Source: CAZCZZ01 sp964503335 (GTDB taxonomy: Bacteria > Verrucomicrobiota > Kiritimatiellia > CAIVKH01). From it: DNA of 38,143 nucleotides. The DNA lies in NCBI GenBank assembly GCA_964503335.1, contig CAZCZZ010000038.1:1-38143 (forward strand), given 5' to 3'. The notes below the pieces were generated by a model. That model searched no databases. It was not told where the DNA came from and saw nothing but the letters and a program-made list of their open reading frames with translations. Positions 6,143 to 13,000 of this stretch are shown here, in pieces. The translations under genes were made by a program, and so were the position numbers. Every line of letters begins with the position of its first letter. Position 1 is the first letter of the stretch.

Positions 6143-9031
6143 CTACATCACCTTCTTGATAGACAGGCCGCCCTGGTCGGCGAGGGCCTTCTCGCTGCCG
6201 AGGATGACCGTGGACGCTTTCGCGAGCATGGCGTCGGTGCCGTCGGCGAAGGTCTTGAAGGCTGCGGGAGTGGTGCCGAGGACCTGGTCGCGGAGCTTCT
6301 GGCGGAACGTGTCGTCGTCGCCGCAGAGCCAACGGGTCATGCTGGTGAAACCCTTGGTGTCAGGGAGTTGATGCGCGTCGAGGTCGCCGATGGCGCCGAT
6401 GATCGCTTTCGTGAGTTCGTCGTCCGACAGCTCAAGCTCCCGCAGATACGCCGGGATCGCGCGGTAGGCGTCGAGCGTCTTGCCGACATTCGGATCGCGG
6501 TACGACACAAACGAGAGAAGGCCTGAACGGTAGTCGAAGAAGCTGAACCCGCCGTATGCGCCGCCTTGCACGCGGACCCGTTCCCAGAGGTAGGACGAGC
6601 GGAGGTAGCGCGAGACGACGAGGGCCGACCCGTCAAAGCCGTCCGGCTCCGCGAAAAGCACGCCACCGAGCCCGACGTAATTCACCTGAGTCGGCGCCGA
6701 AAGTCCTTCTGCGACCGTGGCCGGTTGGCCGAGTTCCCACGCTTCGGTTCGCAGCGGTGCATCGGGCAGCTTCTGGAGAAGCGATGCGAGGGCGGGCCGG
6801 AAGGAAGCCCACGTCGCGGCGTCCGTTGTCACATTCGCAATCATCGCCTTCCTGTTCACAAGCAGCCGGTGCAGGCGATCGAGGTCGCCGCGCACGCTGC
6901 TCCAGTTGTTTTCGAGGCGATCAGCCAGCTCGCGGAGGAACAGCAGGTAGCTCGCGCCCTTCATCTGCTCGGCTGCAGCGTCGGCCGGATTAAAGAGGCC
7001 GCGAATGCGCGTGTTGACGACGCTATGGCCCGACGGGACAAGGTGCGCTTCCTGCATCGATTTCTCTTCGAGCACGATCTGCTTGAAGCGGTCGCGCTGA
7101 TCCAGTTTCGGCAGCAGCAGGATCTCGCCGAGGATGCTGCAAAGATCCTGTCCCTGTGTGGCCATCGCCTTGCCGCGGAGGAAAAGCCATGTCGGGCCTC
7201 GCGGCGACACGCGGCTGGCGGAGGTGTACGGCGTGGGCGTGATGCCGCCGGTGCGACTTCCAATCCGCTGGGACAGGGCGACGTAGTCCTCAGCCTGTGT
7301 GCCCATGTCGATGAGGGCACGGCCCAGCAGCGGCACGTACGAAAGCAGCCGCTGCGGCAGCACCTGCAGGTCGAAACCGATATCGAGGTAGATCAGGTTC
7401 TGCGTGAAAATGTCGTGATACAGCGTCCGCGTGCCTGCGATCTCCGTGACGTCCAGCGGGATGGTCTTGATGTCGGGACTCAAGTCCTTGCGCTTCAGCA
7501 TCGGCAGAAGCTTCAGCGCCTCGGGTGGGTCGGGAAGAACCTGCAATCGTTTGAGCTCGGCCGTCTCGCGGATCATTGCTTCGATCTGCGCGGGGGACAT
7601 CGAGGCCTTGGCGTCGGCGAGTCGCTTCTTCTCCTTCGCCTCGAGCTCCGGTCCGACATCGGGTGACGGCTTGAGCAGGAACCCTACGCGGTGCTTGTTG
7701 GCGATGAGGTGCTCGCGGATGAGCGCTTCAAAGAATCCATCCGAGGCCTTCTCGCGGATCTCTTTCATCGACGCTTCAAAGCGGATCGCGGCAATCGGAT
7801 CGCCCTCGTAGAGCCAGACGGCCAGCGAGCGAACCATGAGCGACAACCCGCGAGGATAATTGCCCGTATTGTTCTCGCGCAGGCGGAATTCGACCGTGTT
7901 CAGGGCTGCCTCGACGGTCTTTTCGTCGATGCCATTGGTTGCCAGTTCTTCCAATGTGGTTGTGATGACTTCCGCGACGCGCGGCGCGTGCGCGGCGTCG
8001 ATGCCTTTCAGACCCGTCGAGAAATAGAACTGGCGGAGCTGGTTTTCGAGGCCGATGCCGGCGATGTCCTCGCCGATGCCGGAATCAATCAAGGCCTTGC
8101 GAAGCGGCGAAGCGGGCGTGCCGACGAGGATGTGATTCAAGATGTCGAAGGCGAGGCCGAGGGTGGTGTCCGTCGCATCGTTCAGGAGCCAGCTGCGGAC
8201 ATAGAACGACTTCGCATCGGCGTCGGGCGAGTGATACAGGCGCGTCACCTCACGCGGCGCATTGAGTCGTTTTTGCGGCGGGATACGTGAGTCCACCGGG
8301 TTCTTCTCGAACGCGGAAAGCCACGCGTTCAGGATCTCCAACCGCTTTTCGGGATCGTCATCGCCATAGAACCAGATCCGCGAGTTGGAAGGGTGATAGT
8401 ACTGGTCGTGGAAGCCCTTGAGCGCTTCGTAGGTCAGGTCGGGGATGTGCGCCGGGTCGCCGCCGTAATCGAGTCCGTAGGTGATATCCGGAAACACGGA
8501 TTCCTGCGCCCACTGGGCGAGGGCACTGTCGGGCGAAGAATAGACGCCCTTCATTTCATTGAACACGACGCCTTTGAAGACGAGCGGATCGGCAGGATTC
8601 TCGATCTCGTAATGCCAGGCCTCCTGCGCGTGGGTGTGCTTTGTGAGGAGCGGATACAGCACGGCGTCGAGGTACACGTCGACGAGGTTGTAGAAGTCCT
8701 GCAGGTTCTGGCTGGCGACGGGATAGCAGGTCTTGTCGGGGTAGGTGAAGGCATTCAGGAAGGTCTGGAGCGAGCCCTTGAGCAATTCGACGAACGGCTC
8801 CTTCACGGGATATTTCTTGGATCCGCACAGGACGGAGTGTTCGAGGATGTGGGCCACGCCGGTGGAGTCGGACGGGGGCGTGCGGAAGGTAATGCCGAAG
8901 ACCTTGTTCTCGTCGTCGCAGCGGATGGAAAGAAGCTCTGCGCCCGTCTTGTCATGGCGGTAAAGATCCGCCGTCGCGTTGTATTCCGACACTACTTCCG
9001 ACCGAACCAGCGTAAATCCGTGTTTTGTCAC
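6143..9031 (-). CDS. M16C (PreP-like) zinc metallopeptidase
   Basis: A 962-residue single-chain insulinase-superfamily peptidase with two M16 half-barrels, the length of presequence protease PreP/Cym1. The inverted zinc motif HILEH lies at 61-65. The third ligand is the Glu of KGVVFNEMKGVYS. The conserved PreP block CGSKKYPVKEPFVELLKG follows the zinc site, and the C-terminal half has VRVQGGAYGGFSFFDYRSG. The family degrades short unstructured peptides; no signal peptide is seen, so it is probably cytoplasmic. I start it at GTG 9031: GGGGAG (9038-9043) lies 6 nt upstream, while the alternative GTG 9061 has no ribosome-binding site and lies within the predicted promoter and the 55-nt assembly duplication. 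Confidence 0.93.
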   Translation of the reverse strand: MTKHGFTLVRSEVVSEYNATADLYRHDKTGAELLSIRCDDENKVFGITFRTPPSDSTGVAHILEHSVLCGSKKYPVKEPFVELLKGSLQTFLNAFTYPDKTCYPVASQNLQDFYNLVDVYLDAVLYPLLTKHTHAQEAWHYEIENPADPLVFKGVVFNEMKGVYSSPDSALAQWAQESVFPDITYGLDYGGDPAHIPDLTYEALKGFHDQYYHPSNSRIWFYGDDDPEKRLEILNAWLSAFEKNPVDSRIPPQKRLNAPREVTRLYHSPDADAKSFYVRSWLLNDATDTTLGLAFDILNHILVGTPASPLRKALIDSGIGEDIAGIGLENQLRQFYFSTGLKGIDAAHAPRVAEVITTTLEELATNGIDEKTVEAALNTVEFRLRENNTGNYPRGLSLMVRSLAVWLYEGDPIAAIRFEASMKEIREKASDGFFEALIREHLIANKHRVGFLLKPSPDVGPELEAKEKKRLADAKASMSPAQIEAMIRETAELKRLQVLPDPPEALKLLPMLKRKDLSPDIKTIPLDVTEIAGTRTLYHDIFTQNLIYLDIGFDLQVLPQRLLSYVPLLGRALIDMGTQAEDYVALSQRIGSRTGGITPTPYTSASRVSPRGPTWLFLRGKAMATQGQDLCSILGEILLLPKLDQRDRFKQIVLEEKSMQEAHLVPSGHSVVNTRIRGLFNPADAAAEQMKGASYLLFLRELADRLENNWSSVRGDLDRLHRLLVNRKAMIANVTTDAATWASFRPALASLLQKLPDAPLRTEAWELGQPATVAEGLSAPTQVNYVGLGGVLFAEPDGFDGSALVVSRYLRSSYLWERVRVQGGAYGGFSFFDYRSGLLSFVSYRDPNVGKTLDAYRAIPAYLRELELSDDELTKAIIGAIGDLDAHQLPDTKGFTSMTRWLCGDDDTFRQKLRDQVLGTTPAAFKTFADGTDAMLAKASTVILGSEKALADQGGLSIKKVM

Positions 9032-9059
9032 AAGGTGCTCCCCGTCTTTTGAGTTGCGC

Positions 9060-9087
9060 ACGATACCACAACACGGTCGGACGGCAA
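9060..9087 (-). promoter_or_regulatory. Putative promoter of the M16 peptidase
   Basis: On the minus strand, TTGCCG (9082-9087), a 16-nt spacer, then TATCGT (9060-9065): 4 of 6 matches to each sigma-70 hexamer. It would start transcription near 9053, downstream of the rejected GTG 9061. Confidence 0.4.
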
Positions 9088-9112
9088 ACGAGGACGTCTA
9101 TTGTCCTTTGTC

Positions 9113-9212
9113 NNNNNNNNNNNNNNNNNNNNNNNNNNNNNNNNNNNNNNNNNNNNNNNNNNNNNNNNNNNNNNNNNNNNNNNNNNNNNNNNNNNNNNNN
9201 NNNNNNNNNNNN
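9113..9212. other. Assembly gap (100 N)
   Basis: Exactly 100 unresolved bases, the conventional placeholder for a gap of unknown size. See the flanking 55-nt duplication: the real separation may be negative. Confidence 0.98.
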
Positions 9213-9257
9213 GCACGATACCACAACACGGTCGGACGGCAAACGAGGACGTCTATT

Positions 9258-9296
9258 GTCCTTTGTCCTTTGTCACTTGTCACTTGTCACTTGTCC
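9258..9296 (+). repeat. 7-nt tandem repeat
   Basis: Five consecutive heptamers, GTCCTTT twice then GTCACTT three times, followed by GTCC. It begins inside the 55-nt duplicated stretch, which may explain why the assembly broke here. Confidence 0.85.
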
Positions 9297-9319
9297 GAGT
9301 CCAGTCCGTGGTTAAGGAC

Positions 9320-9348
9320 TTGAATCTGAACGCCGGTTCCAATACTAT
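9320..9348 (+). promoter_or_regulatory. lexA promoter with LexA operator in the spacer
   Basis: TTGAAT (9320-9325), a 17-nt spacer and TACTAT (9343-9348) form a good sigma-70 promoter. Inside the spacer, GAACGCCGGTTC (9328-9339) fits the GAAC-N4-GTTC LexA-box core known from Gram-positive and several other phyla. LexA bound there would block RNA polymerase, giving the usual negative autoregulation. A GGGAG ribosome-binding site (9360-9364) follows, 9 nt before the ATG. Confidence 0.75.
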
Positions 9349-9373
9349 CCAATCACTCAGGGAGAATCACTTT

Positions 9374-9964
9374 ATGCCGCGGAAAACGGATGTGGAGAAG
9401 CAGCTGCGACGGCTTCGTCGCTTTGTGCGGGTGGAGGGGCGCGTGCCCGGCTACCTCGAGATGCTGGATGTGTTCAAGTACAAGTCGAAGAACGCCGTCC
9501 ATGGCCTGCTCACGAAGCTGATCGATGCGGGCTATGTCTACAAGAGCGAGAACGGAAAGATTGCGGCGACGAGCAAGCTGACGGGCCCGATCAAGATGCT
9601 TGGCACGGTGCAGGCGGGGTTTCCGTCGCCGGCTGAAGAGGAACTGGTCGATATCCTGAGCCTCGACGAGTTTCTCGTCCGCAAACCCGATGCGACCTTC
9701 ATGCTCACGGTCAGCGGTGAATCGATGATCGATGCAGGCATCCTGCCCGGCGACATCCTCCTCGTGGAGCGCGGCGGCACGCCGAAGTCCGGCGATATCG
9801 TCGTCGCACAGGTGGACGGCGAGTGGACCTTGAAATACATCCGGCACGACAAACAAGGCGTTGTCCTGGAACCGGCGAACAAGAATTTTATCCCGATCCG
9901 GCCGCGCCAGTCGCTCGTCATCGGTGGAATCGTCAAGGCCTCGATCCGCAAATACGGCAAGTAG
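9374..9964 (+). CDS. lexA: LexA-type SOS repressor
   Basis: 196 residues. The N-terminal winged helix-turn-helix (about 1-65) contains RRFVRVEGRVPGYLEML and a recognition-helix region KSKNAVHGLLTKLID. The S24 peptidase part follows. The self-cleavage bond is Ala81-Gly82 in VQAGFPSP, the nucleophile is Ser117 in SGESMID and the general base is Lys154 in TLKYIR. The 37-residue Ser-Lys spacing is the same as in E. coli LexA. The cleavage segment GFPSPAEE is closer to UmuD than to most LexA proteins, but the intact DNA-binding domain and the operator upstream argue for LexA. ATG 9374 has GGGAG 9 nt upstream; reading frames extending through the N gap are artefacts. A terminator follows at 9974. 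Confidence 0.93.
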   Translation: MPRKTDVEKQLRRLRRFVRVEGRVPGYLEMLDVFKYKSKNAVHGLLTKLIDAGYVYKSENGKIAATSKLTGPIKMLGTVQAGFPSPAEEELVDILSLDEFLVRKPDATFMLTVSGESMIDAGILPGDILLVERGGTPKSGDIVVAQVDGEWTLKYIRHDKQGVVLEPANKNFIPIRPRQSLVIGGIVKASIRKYGK

Positions 9965-9973
9965 GTCATGGAG

Positions 9974-10004
9974 ACGGCGTGACCCCACGCCGTTCTTCTC
10001 TATT
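9974..10004 (+). terminator. Rho-independent terminator after lexA
   Basis: Perfect 8-bp stem ACGGCGTG / CACGCCGT (9974-9981, 9986-9993) with loop ACCC, followed by the T-rich tail TCTTCTCTATT. It lies 9 nt after the lexA stop and separates lexA from the converging protease gene. Confidence 0.75.
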
Positions 10005-13000
10005 CCCGGATCGCCCGCACGCGGAAATATCCTTCAGGCTGATCCTGTGCGGGAATGAGCAGTGCATTCGTCGTCAAAGCCGGTTCATTGGTATGGAACG
10101 CATTCCACGTTGCATCAGGCGACGAAGCCGACTCGATGTGCTGCACGATGCCCGTTCCGCCGCTCCACACCACTTCAAGCTGTGCGCCGTTCAGAACCAG
10201 GTCGAGCAGTTCGAATGTGGATGAAGCGTCGAGGGGGTCGGTTCCGGCGACGGCTTCATCGCCGTTCAGCACCTGGTCGCTGTCGTAGTCTCCCTGCGCA
10301 GAAAGCTGTCGCGATGCGACCGTCTGCGACCATTCGGTCTCCACATGTTCCGACGCCGATGTGAGCACGCCCCGGGCGCGGAAGAAATAGAGGGCACCAT
10401 CGTCGAGGTTGGTGAAGGTGTGTGAATTCTGAACTGACCACGCGGATTGCAGGGCATCCGAGAACGTCGGATCCTCCGCGCGCTCGACCATGAAAGCATC
10501 CGCCGGCACGGCGCTGGTCCATGTCACGGTGTTCTCCGCGCCCAGCGTGAAGGACGGCTCGGGGGTCATTTCAGGGGGCCACGCGTTGGTCACAGTGATC
10601 CACTGGGCAAGTGAAGCCACGTTGCCGCACGCGTCTTCGGCAAACCAGGTTCGGACAACGCGGGCCGTGGTGTTGATCGCATCCTGAATCTCATCGGCAT
10701 GCCACACGGACACCACCGACGCGCAGGCATCCGTCGCCGTCGCGTTGCCTAGGGCCGACGCGCCCAGAGACGATCCCCATGTCACGGTTACGTCCGGCGG
10801 TACAGCCAGCAGCGGGGGAACGAGGTCCACGACGGTGATGACTTGCGTCGCCAGGACTTCGCCGCCGCATGAATCCGTCGCGCTCCATTCCCGGTGGATG
10901 GCGAAGGCGGAGGAGCAGCCGCCGGACACCAGGGTGTCCGTGTAGCTTACTATCGGTGTCCCGCAGTCCGCTGCGGCAGTCGCCGAGCCGGTTGCGGCGG
11001 GACTCGAATCCGATCCGCAGGCGATCTGCACATCCGGCGGCGTCTGCATGGAGATCTGTGGCTCGAGTGGCGCACCTGTGGCGCCTGTCGCAGAGAGGAT
11101 GTATGGGCCCGCAGTGCCATTCGCGCCCTGAATGCGGACGCGGTAGATCCCGGACACTGTCGCGGTGTGAAGCGCGCGCGCATTGACCCCGTCACCGCCG
11201 CTGTTGTCGTCGGTCGCGAGCAGGGAGCCCGTTGGACCATAGAGCTGAAGCACCGGGTCCAGTGCATTGACCACGGGGCTGTTCGTCCCTCGTCCCGGCG
11301 TTCCGGTCTTTATGTCGAGCGCATCCCCTGCGACGACATTCAGGAGAACATCGTCCGCGGGAGCTCCGCCGTCCACGCCGCCGAATCCGCCGAAGGGTGA
11401 TCCATCCCACGCGGGCTTTCGAACAAGATCGAGCGTGTCCGTGCGCAGGACGAGCAGGGGATCGTCGCCGCCCCAATTGCCGATGAACGCCTCGCCACCT
11501 GCGAGGCCAAGGGACACCTCGACGCCATCCGGTCGAGGCGACATGAGCTTCTGTTGCAGGATCGCGCCGCCCTGGGGATTGAGCCGGTAGAGCGTGTCGG
11601 CCTTCGCCGTGGCGAACACGCTGGTCGTGGCGGGACTGCCTTCAAGGCCGGTGAGCCAGCCGGGAAGGTTGTCGGGGAGGCTCCGCAGCCACGCGAAGGT
11701 GTTTCGATTGTAGACTTCGATGGTGTGTTGCTGCGTCCCGAGGAAGAGCTCGCCGTTGAGGCTGGCCAGGCCCTTGAGTGCGGACGGCATATTGACGTCG
11801 AACGACGCCACGGCATTGCCCGTTTGCGGATCGACCTTGAACACGCGCTGGACACCGTTGCTGTCCCTGCCGCCGACGTACCAGATCCACTCGCCATCGA
11901 ACGCCATTTCACCGACCAGCGCTTCGTAGGCTGCGCCGCTGTGGTGCGGGGCGGTGAAAGCACGGCGTATCGACAGCGTGGCGGGATCGATCCGCAGGAT
12001 GCTTCCGAGATAGATGGACGGCGCCTCGTAGGCATAGAGCACGCCCTCGTTGCTCAGGTCGCCGAACGCGAAGCCGGTGCTCGTGATGTCCGGCGCGGCG
12101 GCCTGGCCGTTGTCGGGTTCGACCGCAGCCTGCGCATTGCGCGTGACGAGGAGGGTGTAGTCAACATGGCCACCGCCCTTGATGCGGACGCGCCACATTC
12201 CCGCTTTGGGAATCAGCACGTCGTGCAACACTTCGCCGGAGCCGTCCTCCAATGCGTTGCCCGTTCGAAACACGGCATTCGACGCGTCGAGTAGCGATAC
12301 CTCAAGCCGCGCGTTCGCGTGGGGCGTGAGGAGGATGCCGATGCGCTCGCCGGCAACGGCGGAGAACGCAAACCAGTCCTCCGTGGGCAGCGGCGCGAGG
12401 ATTTCGAGCAGGTCGAAGCCCGTGCCGTCCGAGGGAAATTCCTGGTTGTCGTACTGCTGGAAGCGGAGCCTGAGTTCCGGAGTCAGCGCCATGCGCGCTG
12501 CTGCTGCGTTGGAGCCAAGATCGATGGTGTAGGTCTGCCACTGGCCGACGGTCTGGCGGAAAGGCGGATACCAGACCTGGTGCCACGCGCCGCCTTTGTC
12601 GGAGATCGAGATCGCATCGCCGTTGCGATGGTCGTTGAAGCGCTGCGTCAGCCAGATGTTGAGTTCGTCGTTCCACTGCGCGTGTCGGAAGCGAAGCTGC
12701 GCTTCATTCACATCGCCGAGGTTCACGACCCATTCCGCCTCGTTCAACGTGTTTGATCCGTCGGTGTTGTCGAAGCGGAGGAACTTCGAACCGCTGGCCG
12801 CAGGCGTATTGCTGTCGATCATCACGCGCCCGGCTGCGCGTGACGAGTAGGAGGTCCACGCGCCGCCCCACGTGTGATTCTCGAAGTCCTCCGTGGCGAT
12901 GACCTGCGTTCCCGTGGATTGGATGGAGCCAACAACGGCCACGCGTGCCGCCGCGCCTGTGCCGAGCGAGAGAAAGCCCGTGTCGAGGGACTCGGCAGTC

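Larger units (their letters stand above)
9058..9267. repeat. Exact 55-nt direct repeat flanking the N gap
   Basis: Bases 9058-9112 and 9213-9267 are identical over 55 nt, one on each side of the run of Ns. 55 is a common assembler k-mer length, so two contigs probably overlap here and were joined with a default gap instead of being merged. The 9032-9373 interval (342 nt as printed) holds this duplication, the gap, a heptamer repeat and the lexA promoter. Confidence 0.85.

Noticed and set aside
6566..7666. 366-residue plus-strand frame inside the M16 peptidase gene
   Set aside because: Antisense shadow of a gene with an intact catalytic motif. No ribosome-binding site or recognisable domain.
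9101..9373. N-terminal extension of LexA through the run of Ns
   Set aside because: It translates unknown bases and the promoter. ATG 9374 has a ribosome-binding site and gives the standard LexA length.
11554..12294. 246-residue plus-strand frame opposite the S8 protease gene
   Set aside because: Arg/Ala/Gly-rich shadow translation of the protease's accessory domains.
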